Notes: a model not told the origin generated them from the letters alone. 64,000 nt of DNA from Brienomyrus brachyistius (GCF_023856365.1 NC_064535.1:15263863-15327862), one strand, 5' to 3'; counted from the first letter of the stretch, positions 11,857-24,935 are shown. Translations and numbers: made by a program.

Positions 11857-14800
11857 GGTAGGCCCTGCACTCGCCCCCTTCAGGAGAGTGATGAAGGTGC
11901 ACTCTGGCCTGGAAGTGCAGAGTGCCTCAGGGTTCAGATGGACCTGCCCAAGTCTGTGCTTCACGCTATCTCTGTTTTCTCCAGTTCAGGATCAAGCGCT
12001 CAGAAGGACTCCTATAGCCTGAAGAAAGTGGTTGTAAAAGCTAAACAACTGGCAGAAGAATTTCAGTAACTGTCACAGGGTCTGCTTTCTGTGAATGAGA
12101 GGTCTCAGCGGATTTATTAATGCTGTCACTGGTTTTTAATTAATGTTGCATATCTCTGTTACTCTATTTGCTATTATCAGATCAGGGGGATTACAGTGAG
12201 ATGGGGTCCTCTGATTGGCTGACCACAGCTGTTGAACTGCAGAAAGCACCATGTCCCAGTTGACTTTCTTTTACTTGATTGATGGCCAGCTGCTTGAGTG
12301 GTCCGTGAAAACTGACTAGCACAGCAGAACTCCCCCCCCCCACCCCAATAGCTAGGTAGAGGAAAGGGGAGGAAGGAGCCTCCGATTGGTCAGGAATTGT
12401 AGCACTACAAGTACCACCCATCAGCTGCCATTACCTTGCTGGTGTAGAGTATCCCCGCCCATCGGTCTGCCCATAGCCCCACCCACTGAGTGGTTTGCAA
12501 TGATGCATCAGCACATGAGGAACCAAGTCCTGGTGGGAACCACCTGTGAGAGATTATTGTTATGTAATTCGTAATTGAACCACTGAAATGTCACTGCTAT
12601 TTACATGCATACTTTCTTACTAATGGGAATTAGCTAATGCTAAAACCAAAGTAAAACAGACATGGCTAATTTGTATATTTGGAAAACGTAAATCGTTACT
12701 CGTCCGAGTCTTTCTGCTTTTCACTCTCGCTCTCCCCTTGGTCCGTCCATAGCATCTTCACGCGGGTTTATTGGCTTTTCAGATCCCGTCAGCATGTGTT
12801 GTTAAATAGGGCGCCGTGCTGCCCATTAGCGAGCTGTCACCAAGAGACACTGTGTGGTATCACATGCCCCAGGAGGGTGGAGGCTGGTGAGGGGCATCAG
12901 CCTCCTTCCGGCAGACGCTCTTAGTTGTGCGTTCTTTCTCCGGTCTCTCTGTCGAGCAGCGTTCCTCTGTGAGGGGCAGGCAGGCAACAAAAGAACTGAA
13001 AACCCACCTCCTCATATGGGCTGTGTGTGCCTGTGAGCCAGACGAGGTACGGCCCCCTCATTAAATAAAGTAAATATTAGCAATACCAGTTCGTCTCTGA
13101 CCTCCACTGGGGCAGTGGGCTTACAGCCAGACATACACCCCCTAGTGGCAGGGTCAGCACATCTGACTTGCCATACAGAGCACGCTGCCACGGGGTGATC
13201 TCTGCATTGCCATGGGTACGCTACGCACAGCTGGCTGCAGTGAAAAGGCCTTCTGCTGTCTAGGTTTTAATGGACAGCAGGGAACAAGGTGTAATTTAAC
13301 AGGTAATAGAGGACATCACTATCAAAGATAATAATTAACCCCCCCCCCCCACCCAAGTTTTCCTTAGTGTAATATAAGGCCAGGCTTTAGAACCTTTGGG
13401 GGACCATGTGGTAAGTCTGGCACTTAACCACCGCACCCCCCGCTGAGACCTCGTCATACTGGCCCTCAGCAGTTCAGCTCCAAGGCTGGCCCAGATTCTC
13501 CACCAATCTGCATGGGTGCTGATGCAGAGGGGGCACCGGCTCACACCACCCACGGCCCAGTGCTGCCGAGGGTAGGGTGCCAGGGAACGCTGGGAGGCAC
13601 TGGGAGGCACTGGGCATGGAGGGAGCCATGGACGGCTCACAGGCCTAGGCAGCGATTCCCAAACCCCACCTGTTGGGGGCAGTAGCAGTTAAAGCCCATA
13701 TGGAGCCCTAGGTTAGCTTCAGTGCATGTGCCACCCCCCCTGCATAAGCTCCTAGGACAGGGGGGGACACCGCATTTTCTAAGCCAGCAGCCCTTCAGAA
13801 GGTGATGCCTTTGAGTTGACTTTTACTGGACAGGGGAAATGTCCAGACAGGTCAAGCAACAGAAAATCACTGATACAGAGAGATGAGGGACAGCCAGGGA
13901 GAAAGGCAGTAGGGGTGTGCAGAAGCTCCTGAATTAGGCCTTTTCAGGCATCCAAAAAACTGGAGACACAACCAGGCCAGAATTTCAGAGATGGGTATCT
14001 GCTGGGCTTATGAACAATTCATACCCTCGTAAAATAAAACTCTACAAATGCAGCTCAATTTTCCACCGTCAGCATCTGAAAATTTCAAGTGGAAAATATC
14101 AAACCATGAGACAGTTGGTGAGACGGGTGGGGGGAGGTTCAGAGTGGTGATGAGGGGGGTATTGTTTACGCCACACTGGAAAGGGGCTCACAGGTGACCT
14201 GCCTAACCCCCTTTTTTTCGGGGTAACCCAGAGGCAGCACGAACAGCGGTTTACACCTAAGTTACTAATTTGACACATATTCGAAACGACTTACAGGATC
14301 CACGCCCTTTGCTTGTTTATCCAGGAGGCCATTTTGCTGTCAGATTTCAGAGTTTTTTGCTTCAAGGTAGAAAAGCAAAGTCCCTTTTGGGACTTTGTCA
14401 TCATTCCTCCATCACCGCCGGTGCCTCTCATCGACCCTTTGCCACCCCCACACTGCCATCCAGCAAAGCTCTCTTCCCCAACACTCATTTATTTTAAACA
14501 TGGCTGCTCTTCTCTTTTCACCCCTGACGTTCACATTTGTTTTATAGCAGCAGAGGTATATCGTGAAAAAAATAAATCCCCGGCCCTGAAGTTTAAATAC
14601 AAAGTTTAAAAGACAAAGCACAGCAAAAACATCCCTTACGTTACAGAAATGATGAATGCGTACCATTTACGAGATATTAACGAAATGCATCTTCTCCAGC
14701 TCGCGTTCCATGAGAGAGCTAAAACCTGACACTCTGCCAGGCAGCCAGGCGGTTTCGGTCACGGTGGTGTTGGGGCGTCGCCCACAGGTGCTAAACGGAG

Positions 14801-15829
14801 GGGAAGAGATGCATTCTGGTTGCCAGTAGTGGTCAGCGGGGCGTTATGGAAATCCAGCATCACATCGCATCAGAGTGGCTCGACCTAACTTGTGAACGTG
14901 AAGTGCGTGGCGGTAAACATGCACGAGGGAACACACCACCACGGGGGGGGGGGGGGGGACAAAAAGGACGGGGGCAATAAAGTCTTGTCCAATTGTAAGT
15001 GTGCTTTTGAAAAATTCAGATATGAACCTTCTGTTTTTAAAAACACGGATATAAATCACGCTATTATTAATAAAGTCTTGTCCGTTTGCATTAATTTAGT
15101 TTATTATAGGTAGTATAATATTATTATATGTTACTGTAGGTAATATAATTACTATAGGTCATTTTTTTTGGATTGTTCATTACTGCATTCTTAAGTGATA
15201 TTCCAAAAGTCAAACCCCCCCCGCTGCCCAGTCGCCTGGCCTTGTTTGAGGTCAATGTGGGAACATGGTTCTTGCGTGGGTTGAGGCTGGGGTGTGGGTG
15301 GGGTGTGACATTTGTTTCAGACTGTGGTTAATGACCTCATCTGCACCGGAAGCCCATGGGAATGAGGATCCAGCTGAAGAGGAGATCCTGGCCGCAGAAG
15401 AGAATTGATCTCTGCTTCCCTTTGTATTGAGAGACTCAGTCTGTTGATAAACATGGTGTAATTAAACAGGAGGAATATGGAAACAGGAGTTGAGCGGGGA
15501 CTGACATTTCGATCGCGCTCCTGCTGTGTGGCCATCGAAGGGTGATCTGCTTTCAGTATGCTATAACTCAGTCGCGACCTTATATCAAGTATAGGTTTAA
15601 ATTAACACAATGATCAAGCATGCAGTGCACTCTGCAATTTATGCCAATCAATGACCATCACACAAATCTGATTGGATGTGCCAGTGAATTTTAAATTAAG
15701 CATCTGAGGTTTGGCTTCATGGATTGGTTGGTGTTCACTAGTTTTGTAGACACAGGCCTGCTTATACACAGGATTGGGGCTGGGAAATCTGATTGTGGAT
15801 CAGAATAGGAGCTTGCTGGTTTTAAAATG
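11857..15829. other. unannotated non-coding sequence
   Basis: About 4 kb without a supportable gene. It contains a C12 run at 13339-13350, a small direct repeat GGGAGGCACT twice near 13590-13610 and an A/T-rich stretch at 15000-15170 with repeated TATTATAGGTAGTATAATA-like words. Short open frames on both strands show no domain. Confidence 0.45.
14943..14958 (+). repeat. G16 homopolymer
   Basis: Sixteen consecutive G, one of several very long G or C tracts in the window. Confidence 0.97.
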
Positions 15830-15899
15830 CTTACATTTCCAATTCTGCCTCGCAACCCTTTCAGAATTTTTGTCACAACCCATGGGTTGAGAATCACTG
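15830..15899 (-). mobile_element. hAT-like transposon terminus
   Basis: The minus strand reads CAGTGATTCTCAACCCATGG then GTTGTGACAAAAATTC and GGGTTGCGAGG. This is the pattern of many vertebrate hAT ends (CAG-GGTTCTCAACC followed by a GGGTCGCGA-type block). The partner end was not found, so the extent beyond about 70 bases is unknown. Confidence 0.45.
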
Positions 15900-16382
15900 C
15901 TTTAGCTACAAATATAGCAGCTTTGAAACAGCTAATGTGCCAATTTAGTAGTATATGCAAGAAAACAGGAATTTTAATTAAGTATTCCAAAAGAAATAAC
16001 TACTTCAGACAGTGTAGAACACTCTGGACACACTGATACTCACACTTGCACATATGCAGAAACACACACCCACTTCTCATTTACCTTGGTTAACAACCGT
16101 TTACTAACTGATGGTAATATAAAAGTTTGTTTTCCGACTAACGCACGCAAATTTTGTGAGACCAAATTTACGATGAAATTTTATACATATGACAATAATG
16201 GATGCTGGAGTGAGGGAGATCATAAATGCAGAATGGACAAAAAGAAATTGAGTATGGAAGGCTGAAGTGAAGCTGTAAGTACAGTCGCGATCACGCCTAG
16301 GCTACTGTGATTTTTACTTAGTGACCATTTTGCTTAATGACCATTGGAACAGTACTTGGTCACTAAACAGGGAGAGGGTGTA
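15900..16382. other. unannotated non-coding sequence with a possible decayed repeat
   Basis: No gene seen. At 16270-16382 words such as TTACTTAGTGACC and TTGCTTAATGACCATTGG resemble a diverged dispersed repeat. Similar GTAAGT/GACC-type wording (TTCGTAACTTGAAATG, TTTGTAAGTCG) occurs at 32520-32780. I could not define ends. Confidence 0.35.
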
Positions 16383-16460
16383 TGAGCAATTTAGAGATAC
16401 CAGTTTGCCTGACTGCGTGTCTTTATACCACGGAAGAAAACTGGAGTAATTGGAAGAAGC
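16383..16460 (-). mobile_element. L2-type LINE/SINE 3' fragment
   Basis: AGCAATTTAGAGATACCAG, ACTGCGTGTCTTTATACCAC and GGAAGAAAACTGGAGTAA follow the reverse-complement order of the L2-type 3' region (compare 58485-58735). The fragment is truncated and abuts the (CA)n start of the next repeat. Confidence 0.65.
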
Positions 16461-16765
16461 CAACACACACACACACACATATTTTGTGGTGATTCTTCAT
16501 TCAGTTCTACAGGGAAAACTCTAATGCCAAAATTACTACCTTAACCCTAACCCAACCCACACCTTCACCATAAGTAATCAAACAAAATGTGAGACTTTTA
16601 GTATTTTTACTTTTTTGTTTGCATTCACAGATCTTTGTGGGGATCTGAAAAATGGTCCCCACAATGTCAAAAAAAACAGATTTTTATCACATTGTGGGGT
16701 GCATTTGGTCCCCACAATGTAATATAAACATAATACACATACACACACTCGCACACACACGGACA
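16461..16765 (+). repeat. TCCCCACA dispersed repeat, copy B
   Basis: The best preserved plus-orientation copy. A (CA)n run is followed by CATTCAGTTCTACAGGG, an ACCTTAACCCTAACCC stretch, GACTTTTAGTATTTTT, and a core hairpin whose arms read CCCCACAATGT (from about 16657) and ACATTGTGGGG (from about 16686). A second CCCCACAATGTAA and CA-rich flank follow. The hairpin arms and box order match copies A, C and D. Family name unknown. Confidence 0.75.
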
Positions 16766-17089
16766 ACACAACTCCAAACTCAGGAGATGTTAAGCTTTTT
16801 TTTCTGTCCATACTTACAGTACACCACACCTGTAGCCTGAAATAAATTTTTTGGGAGGTCTGGCTACCCTGCCGATAGATCCCCTGCCGTCCGGTAAATG
16901 AAGCACATTTCGAGGGTGCTTTACACTTCAGATTTTACTAATTTGTTACTTGCCTAATCATAACAAAAATTTTTGAGGGCTGGTTACATGCCCGACTCAC
17001 ACCATTACCAAAAAGAAACTTTTAGATACATCCAAACTGGAGGCACTAAGTTGTTAAACATTAAATCCTGCTGTATAATATTTTAAGGG
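16766..17089. other. unannotated non-coding sequence
   Basis: No gene or repeat recognised. The sequence is AT-rich. Confidence 0.45.
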
Positions 17090-17330
17090 ACTATAATTAA
17101 ACAATGAATACAAGTAACTAAAAAGCGGCAATTCTTTATTTTAACATTAGTATGCAAATATGATTATCCTAATTAGAATATTAATAGCAGGATTAATTAA
17201 TGAGGATTCACTGGAATTCCAAACACTGTTTTCTCTGAAATTAGAAGTGTGATGATATCTTCAGGAGGAGCAGCTGAACATCATGGCTGGACACTAAACC
17301 CAACAGACACAGATGCTTGAATGATTAGCT
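17090..17330. promoter_or_regulatory. AT-rich enhancer-like segment with POU octamer
   Basis: A perfect octamer ATGCAAAT at 17152-17159 is followed within 50 bases by CCTAATTAGAATATTAATAG and GGATTAATTAATGAGG, that is, a cluster of POU and homeodomain cores in non-repetitive DNA. This resembles conserved non-coding elements near developmental regulators. The call is inference from composition. Confidence 0.3.
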
Positions 17331-19084
17331 CCCCTTTTTGGCGAAACTGTGAAGAAGGTCCCACGCTCAGGGAAAATGCACAGGGGGGGGATGTTTCATA
17401 GCGTCAAAAGAGCAACCGCGTGCCTTTCCACTCTGGAACGGTGAGGTCCTTCATTTGCCTGACATCAAATAACAGAACGATGAATAAAAAGGCGTTACGG
17501 CGAGAGACAGAAGGAGCCGATCGCGCTTCTCACTTCAGAGATGCTCAGGCACACGCAGAATGAAACGAAACAAGAAGATAGCAGCCGATAAAGGTCGGGC
17601 CTGATGAAGATCACACTGAAGAGCGTAAGACTCTCCGGGAATAGTTCCGTGTCTTTGGTATGTGCATGCTCGTATGTGCACGTGTGTTTATGTGTCGTGC
17701 TGGTGTATGTGCACACATATATTTATGGGGACATGCATGTGCATGCTTATGTTCCCATGTTTTTGAAGCACAGCGTGGCTGTGTGAGCCGCAGAAGATTT
17801 TGTAACACTTCCCTTTGCATGGAGAGTAATACAGCCCAATGTGGTGTTGTAAACCCCCCCCCCCCCCCCATTAAATGCCTCCTCAGGTCCTTCTCCTCAC
17901 TTTTTATTGGCTCGCTAATGATGGCACGCTCGAGAAATTGATGCAGGCCGTTAACGTCTCACGGTAATTTGTGTTAATGTTTTCAGACGGACCCTCCGAG
18001 ACTCTGTACATCTCGGAACGAGACAAAGGTCGACGGCCGTTTATTTTACCATCAGCTAGACGTGATCAATGCACATAACATTCATCATGAGTCTCCACAA
18101 CCCATCCTGGTGGGAGAATCAAAACATATTTATGGCGGCCTTCTTCCTCCACGGATATTTAAAATATCTCTGCTGGGTGCCTCTGAAAGCATCGTCCCGG
18201 TGTAGCTATCCTCGTTCCTGCTTCAGTCATCACTTCATGGCTTTCGAGGGACTGGATTAACGGATGTGAAAATAAAACTCCGGAATGGTGAAAATCCGGC
18301 CACCTTATGGCCGTTCCTCTGACACTCATGCAAACAACAACGATCGCTTATTCTGAAGCACAGCAATGCCATTACTATATAATGGTGTGAGGATGTGATT
18401 AGGATTGCTTGAAGATCGGGAGCCGCAAATACCTAAATAACGGAAATGAAACGCACTCACGCTGTGGAAAAATAAAAATGAATGGCAGACCTTCTTGGTA
18501 AAGCTCCAAGACCTTGGATAGCAATAAGACAGTTTCCCTCATTAAAATGCAATATATCTTTAATTTTATACTAAATCTTACTTTTGGAGGGCTAAATTGG
18601 CTAAATGGATGATTTAATCACAGACCTTTGCTAATCAGCTCCTCTGAGGTTCTCTGAATGATCTCGTAAATGCAGATGGGAGATATTGAAGTGGGAAATT
18701 TATGTCTCTTCCACTGTCCGACTAAAATCTCACTCTACATACGGTAGGTAAAAATTCATTTATATTTGTCCATTATTGCTATTCAGTTACCTGTTAATTT
18801 TTATATGACAGGAGTACGGAGGGGGGCGGGGGGTTTACCCTGATAACTAGGCCAGAGGGCAATGTGTCTTCATTCAGTTATTTGTTAAGCTTAAGGTAAA
18901 AGAGGCTGGGCTGGGGGCGGTGGGAGGGGGGGGGCAGTCACGTTGCAGGACTTGGCAGAGATCGCAGTGCACGCTACAGTTATGTGCTCTAATATCCCAT
19001 TGCAGCTAAATACACAAAACCCATATGCAGACTTGATCTGAATTACATCCATACTGTTGGTAGTTATAAACACTGACATCCAGA
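17331..19084. other. unannotated non-coding sequence
   Basis: No gene seen. It holds a GT/ATG-rich stretch at 17640-17745 and the C16 run at 17854-17869. The unique-looking block at 18320-18720 has several TTTAAT/GCTAAT words and could be regulatory. A GC-rich G tract lies at 18815-18935. Confidence 0.45.
17854..17869 (+). repeat. C16 homopolymer
   Basis: Sixteen consecutive C. Confidence 0.97.
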
Positions 19085-19335
19085 GTTATTAACGAGATAA
19101 TAGCGTTATTAATTAGATCCACAGTCATTAATCAAATCTGTGCTGTTATTAACTCCATCCACACTGTTAATAATCAGATCCACACAGTTATTAATCAGAT
19201 CCACACAGTTATTAATCACATCCAAGCTGTAATGAATCAGATCCACATCATCGTTGGACGGATCCACACTCTTATTAATGATATCCACATTTATTAATTA
19301 AATCCACTTGGTTATTAATGATATCCGTGCCCTTA
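19085..19335 (+). repeat. 21-bp minisatellite, about 13 degenerate copies
   Basis: The unit is close to GTTATTAATCAGATCCACAC plus one base. Starts fall near 19085, 19105, 19124, 19145, 19166, 19187, 19208, 19229, 19253, 19272, 19291 and 19311. The central units (19166-19228) are nearly identical and the edge units are diverged, as expected from unequal exchange acting mainly in the middle. Confidence 0.85.
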
Positions 19336-20999
19336 TCTAAAACACCAATACTGTAGTGACCTAACCCAGGACTACTAACTGACATGTAGTCATAACCTCT
19401 GACGGTGTCCTTTCCCTAGCTAATAAAATGCCAAATGCATATGACAATTAAAAGCAAGCTAAACCATCTCATTTGTCATATGAAAGGTCACGGTGGCTTT
19501 TGTTTGTCACCCATCCTGACCAGTTGATCATAACTTCATGCTAACATTAGCTAGCTTGCTAATAGTGGAACAGTGACCCCATCTTGCCCTGAATAGCAAT
19601 ACCAGCTGAATTTACCATTGCAGCTAGCCAAAAATAATAGCACCTAGCTAATAGCTAGCAGCACGCTATGCTCGCGTTAAGGATGCTTTAAATAGCAGCT
19701 GTCATGAGACACATCTCTGATTTGACTTCTCGCTTCCACCTCCACCTTTCATCGCATTTTGCCTTGAGCACAGGACGACCTTTTCGTAGTCATAACACGA
19801 TGCATAGCTAGTGAGGAGTTGTCCCTCTCTAACCCTGGATGAATCTGAATGAGCCCTGAATGATTTTTTAGGCCAAACGTTTTAACAACCAGTTTGAGAA
19901 CTAAGGCTATGTCCGCAATATCTTATCTTACAATCCTAGCAACAGTTCTGCTTGTGATTATTTTGGGGTTTTAATTACTGGGGGCAGACACACAGCTATG
20001 TAGTAAAGTAACGGAGCCTCCACTCCCCACCCCCACCCCCAATTTCTTTCTTAGCAACAGGCAAACAGCCAGGTAGCAAAATTACGAGTTTGAACCCCCC
20101 CCACAAAACCTGCTTCAGTCCCCTGATCTGCAAAATCAATGATCAACAAAATGTAGCAATGGGGACACCACAGTGCACCAAAGGGAACCTATCAGTATGG
20201 TCGCAGGCCCACCCACAAAACGTGGGTATCACCCTGGAATGGATAGTACCTGTGATGCGGCCTGTGCTATAGGCTGGTTCAGCCGCCACACATTCATGGG
20301 GACTCCCATAATAGGCACTCCCATAATGCAATGGGACTAAGCTAACGATCCATTGTGTGTGGATGAACCCAGCCGGCACTTCCTTGTCAGGCAGTTAGGA
20401 TGGATGTGTTTGTTAGGAAGCACTGTTCATCAGCGCGGTAGCCGAATGAAGGTGGCCTCTCCGTGCCCCAGACCATCGGCCCGTTCCATGTGCGGCTGTC
20501 AGACGCGGCCCGCACGCCTCTCCGGTCATGGGTTCGACTTGATCGCGATCCGCAGCGGCAGCCACCCCCCAAACCCAGCCTGCGCTCCTCGTTGACAGGC
20601 ATGATTGCCGCCCGTGGTTCGCAAAGTGACACCCGCCGACAGACACGACCGCCTTGTGCCCCCCCAGCCCTCCCCTCCAACACCCACCCAGGGAGGCAGT
20701 GTTGATGCATGTCGAGCTGTCGCCATGTCACCTGTCAGTGAGAAGTTTGAGACATGGCCGAGCTGACAGGATGGTGACAAGAAATTCGCCGCTGAGGGTC
20801 AGGGGAGGTGCACAGGGGGGGTGACCCGAGGACCCCCTTCTGGAATCTGCTCCACTTCGGTGATATTTACAGTCTGCAAATTTAAGTGTAAATCTTACTA
20901 CGTTTCAAGAAATGAATCTACTGGACTGTGTTCTGAAACATTTCTGGAGCGGGATATTGTATTAATGACTGAAAAAAAGCATTTTTACAGTAATTAAGA
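19336..20999. other. unannotated non-coding sequence
   Basis: No supportable gene. Repeated GCTAGC/TAGCTA words occur at 19540-19680 without clear period. The segment 20460-20650 is CpG-rich (GACGCGGCCCGCACG, TCGCGATCCGCAGCGG) and carries open frames on both strands with no recognisable domain. Confidence 0.45.
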
Positions 21000-21525
21000 T
21001 ACACTACCAGTGAAAAGTTTTTGCACACACTGGTTTTTACCACTTTTCCATTAATTCCATAAACTGCTGATTTTTAATTCTTGTTAACCATTGGAAAGTT
21101 GAGTGAATAACTACAAATGAAAATATGTCAAATAAAACAAGTTTACGTTATAACATGGAAAGAGTATGTAACAATGCATGTCTGACATCATATTACCTGG
21201 TTGTGTAGTGATGGCAGATTCTAGGCTCTCCTTTAACTTTAAATCCCATTAAAAACAGTATGTAATGTCCCTTGTGGAAAGAATGACTTATTTTTTCTCT
21301 GCTGTTATAACTGCTAATGGATGTTACTTAGATTAATCAAAACATTTTCTTGCTAATAAATGTACTCAAATGGTGAACATAGTGCAAATTTATTTGTTAG
21401 CAAAGAATATTGAGTGTATTTTTAATAAATGTTGAGTGACTTCAGTGCAAATGAGTGCAAATGTAGAAAATTAGCAAAAAAGAAAAAAGAAAAAAGTAGC
21501 AAAAACTAGTTTGACTAGTAGTATA
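21000..21525. mobile_element. Tc1/mariner-type non-autonomous element
   Basis: The left end TACACTACCAGTGAAAAGTT followed by TTTGCACACAC is the terminal pattern of many vertebrate Tc1-like elements (ACTACCGGTCAAAAGTTT type). The right end GCAAAAACTAGTTTGACTAG then TAGTATA is its imperfect inverted counterpart. About 525 bases lie between with no transposase coding, so it is internally deleted or non-autonomous. Terminal TA is consistent with TA target duplication. Confidence 0.65.
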
Positions 21526-22572
21526 TTTTTGGAAGTTTTTCTCTTTCGTGAAAAGCCCACACAGGTCTTTCCCAATCTTGGATTCTCACAGAGCTCAAGA
21601 CTAAAAAAAAAAATAAATAAAAAAAAAACCTTTCATTTCTCATGCTTGCAATTCAAAAGGTTATTTGTCTTGCATTCTACTCTAAAACCTGTAATCAAGA
21701 AATAGCGTCAGTATACGCTGCAGGATGCACTTTGCTTAATCTGATTAGCCCAAAACTTTCAGCATCAATACGAATCAAAAGCATTTCCAAAAACAGGATT
21801 TTGTTCACACATAAAATGTACCGATTAGGCCTTTGATCTCTGCCGGATATGAATCTGCCTCTGCTCATTACATGTCTGACACTAAAACACTACAATAATG
21901 GCGCAGAGACATTATTTCTGGCTTATACTGAAAGGTTTCTCTCATGATCACTTGAAGTCAAAGCGCAAAGCAAGATTGAATAAAGCAAGGAAAGAGAAGG
22001 ATTATTCAAACTAATGACCTGCTCAGTCTCCAGGCCTTAATGCCATTAAACTCGTATGGTGTAACCTGGATAGAAGGAGTAGAAGTAAAGCAAGCCAGAG
22101 GTGCCCTAGATGTCTGGAAATTGCTGTAGGAGTGTCAAACATGCAGGTCCTGCGGTAACCCTTGGTAACGGAATACCTCACGTTCATGTGGGTGTTATGA
22201 AAGCAAAAACATCTAGAGACAACTTTCACTTTTCTGTATATTGTAATGTGTTTTTAATCTACAAATATTTCCAGAAAAATATATGATGTGAACCACAGTA
22301 ATTTTGCTTACAATGAAACTGAGAGAAAAGGGCATCAAAGTTGTTTGGCTGTACACCTGTATGTGTAGTAGGCAGTTAATTATAATGCCTGTGCTGAAAA
22401 CCCAGCATAGTTGAACTAAGATTTCTTGTCACAAGGTAAAACAAAGCCTAAGAAACCATATTTCAGTCATAACTCAGTTTTGATAATAGAATAGTTATAC
22501 TTAATTGATCCCATTTTGAGCCCACTGACCCACACACCACCCTTATACAATGCAGTTACAGTGGTTCAGAGA
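21526..22572. other. unannotated non-coding sequence
   Basis: No gene seen. An A-rich tract lies at 21602-21629. The rest is AT-rich and unique-looking. Confidence 0.45.
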
Positions 22573-22729
22573 GACTGGTTCAGAGAGATAACCAATTAGA
22601 TTGTAGAGGAGGTGAGTGCAAGCAACTAGAGGAGGCGGGACCAACCAATCAGATGTCTTGGTCCCAACTCCTCTAGTTTCTTGGACCCACCTTCTCTACA
22701 ATCTGATTGGTTATCTCTCCGACCCAATC
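22573..22729. mobile_element. 157-bp imperfect palindrome (MITE-like)
   Basis: Positions 22583-22644 pair with 22658-22719 without any gap. Both arms are 62 bases, with 7 mismatches by my base-by-base comparison, around a 13-base loop at 22645-22657. Weaker pairing extends 10 bases outward on each side. The outer arm starts GAGAGATAACCAATTAGATT and the inner arm ends AGGCGGGACCAA. No coding capacity. A foldback MITE or the end-to-end remains of a larger DNA transposon is likely. Confidence 0.85.
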
Positions 22730-22774
22730 ATTTTTCTCTCTGCTCTCAGAACATTTTTGTGTAAGTCAAACTGC

Positions 22775-22905
22775 CACAGCAACCCACACAACCCTGGGAA
22801 AACAGGCAAACCCCACTCACACACAGAACCACCTGGATGTACTGTAAAGACCCCGCTCTGGAAGTGTGAGGTGTGACTGCTGCCCACCGAACTACCGTTT
22901 CTTCA
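22775..22905 (-). mobile_element. diverged L2-type LINE/SINE fragment
   Basis: Ordered reverse-orientation words are visible: GCAACCCACACAACCCTGGG, CAAACCCCACTCACACACAG, AACCACCTGGATG and AAGTGTGAGGTGTGACTGCT. They match the pattern of the better copies at 58485-58985. Confidence 0.5.
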
Positions 22906-24854
22906 GAGGCATTTGTTTGTGAGGTCCTGTTTTAGTTTTAGCATGGAAGAGACATGGAAACTGTACAAGGAAATCTTTGGACTACTTCTCCTAATGTTCT
23001 GCTCCATGGTGTGAGTCCATGTGCTTGATGCATGTGACAATATATACTCTCAATCTGTTTGACTGTTCCGAACCACGCTACCGAATGGTCGTGTTAAAGA
23101 GATCGAATTGAGCCACGTGCTGAGCAGGCCGATGGTGATGTCTTACCCAGGAATATAAGGCAGAGGGTGGCAAAAGCAGAATTGTGTTTCTGGCTCTGCG
23201 GGGCGGACGTGAGCTCGCGGCCTACGTGCAGGGTTACGTGCGAGTGACCAGATGCAGAAGAGAAAAGCCATTTGTGCTTTGCACCCATAATCTCCAGCTT
23301 GTAATCATGGGAGGACAACTACAACTATAATGGAAAGCACTTTGACTGGTCGATGTAGGGGATGGGGAGGGTCATAATTTGCCCCCAAAATAGCGTTTTC
23401 CTCTACATTTGTCAGTCATTTAATATGACGTGGGTTTGGAACCAGTCTGATTCATAAGAAATATCTTTGTGAGATTGGATTCATGTACCATATCCCAGTA
23501 TCTACGACAGTATGTCCCAGCATGCACAGGGAACAAGGCAGGGGACACCCTAGACCACACATGAGATCTATGTGTAAAAGGAATCTAATATTTGACAGCC
23601 TGCTGATAAGAACCAGTGATGCTAAATCGTAAGCATCTACTTTCAGTCTATCCTACAGCATCGCTCAGATTAATTACTCATCCCCATCGGTTCTATATCT
23701 GAACATGAGTTTTCAGTGAGTGGGAGTTTGGCTCAAAGGCTAGTAGCATGTCGATGCTCACTTCAAATCGAAGACTTTAGCAAATCTTCACAGACAGTTA
23801 GCTTGCCGAATTGCTCTCTCAGGGTATTTAATCATCTCGAATCTTGTATCCTGTCCCTCACTTATCATCTTTATGCAAACAAACTGGTCCTGAATAAGAA
23901 TACAGACCCAGGGATGTTTGTCATTCAGGATTCAATGTAACAAGGCCATCTCAGTTTGCAACAAGATTTTCAAAGGTGGACACTTGACAGACAGGAGACT
24001 AACAAGGCCAAACTGATAATTAACAAGTTAGAAAAGTAAAGAGAAAGAAAAGTATCACTCATACAGTAATTATTTCATTAAATACATGTGACTTTACTAA
24101 ATCCACTGTTCTTCAATGCTTTCACTGCTTTCTGTTGGCTTCGGAGAAGGAGGACCTCATTTCCATAGATGTTTCTAAATGTAGCTTCCAAACAGTTTGA
24201 AAAAGTAGAATTTAAATCATAGTATAAGTTATGCATGATGTCTGTTGCCTGCTTCACTGTCTTACTGCCATTACGTAGTTTTATTACATAGAAATGATTA
24301 TTTTTTTCTTCAGAGAACGGTAATGGGATTGTGTTTCACACTGCTACCCCAAATCGAATGAGTACTCAGGGAGGAGGAAATGTGTCGTACTTTGATTTCT
24401 TTTTTCTGCCCCCAAATTCACTCGGATTGGAAACGGAAACCGTCCGTATAAACAATTCCTGCAGCCGCTGGCTTGTTTCAGCGCCGGCGTGTTCCTGGGG
24501 CCCAAGCAGCTCTCGAGATGTCATCAGTCAAATTATTCGCAAGCGTGTCACCTGCCTCCCGCACCTTGTTATAGATCAGGTGTGTGCATCGCTCGTGGGG
24601 GGGGGGGGGGGGGGCACTATCGCTTCACTCCTCCAGGATTAGGGGTCCATGTGGGTGGAGTCTGCATGTTCTGCGTTGGTCCTGGCCATGGACCACAGAG
24701 TGGGGGCTCCTATAATTTTATGCAAACTGATAAAACTTTATTAATACAAGCCAGAATTACATAGATTTTTTAAAAAACATTATATTTCAGTGGATATAAT
24801 TTTATGCCCCCCCCCCTTCAGTTTTTCTGTCTGCCCCAAGACACTCTATGAAAT
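22906..24854. other. unannotated non-coding sequence
   Basis: No supportable gene over about 2 kb. It contains the G18 run at 24597-24614. Small frames (for example 23716-23940, 24331-24642) show no domain. Confidence 0.45.
24597..24614 (+). repeat. G18 homopolymer
   Basis: Eighteen consecutive G. Two overlapping frames crossing it give poly-Gly segments and are not genes. Confidence 0.97.
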
Positions 24855-24935
24855 GGCCTGGTGTCTCTAAATCACCCATAGTGTGAGTGTGCGTCCTGTG
24901 ATGGACTGGGGTGCGTCCCAGGTGCCCAGTGCTGC
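24855..24935 (+). mobile_element. L2-type LINE/SINE fragment
   Basis: GGTGTCTCTAAATCACCCAT, AGTGTGAGTGTGCGTCC and TGTGATGGACTGGGGTGCG follow the order TAAATTGCCC...GTGTGTG...CCCTGCAATGGGCTGG seen in the copy at 55208-55480. Confidence 0.6.
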
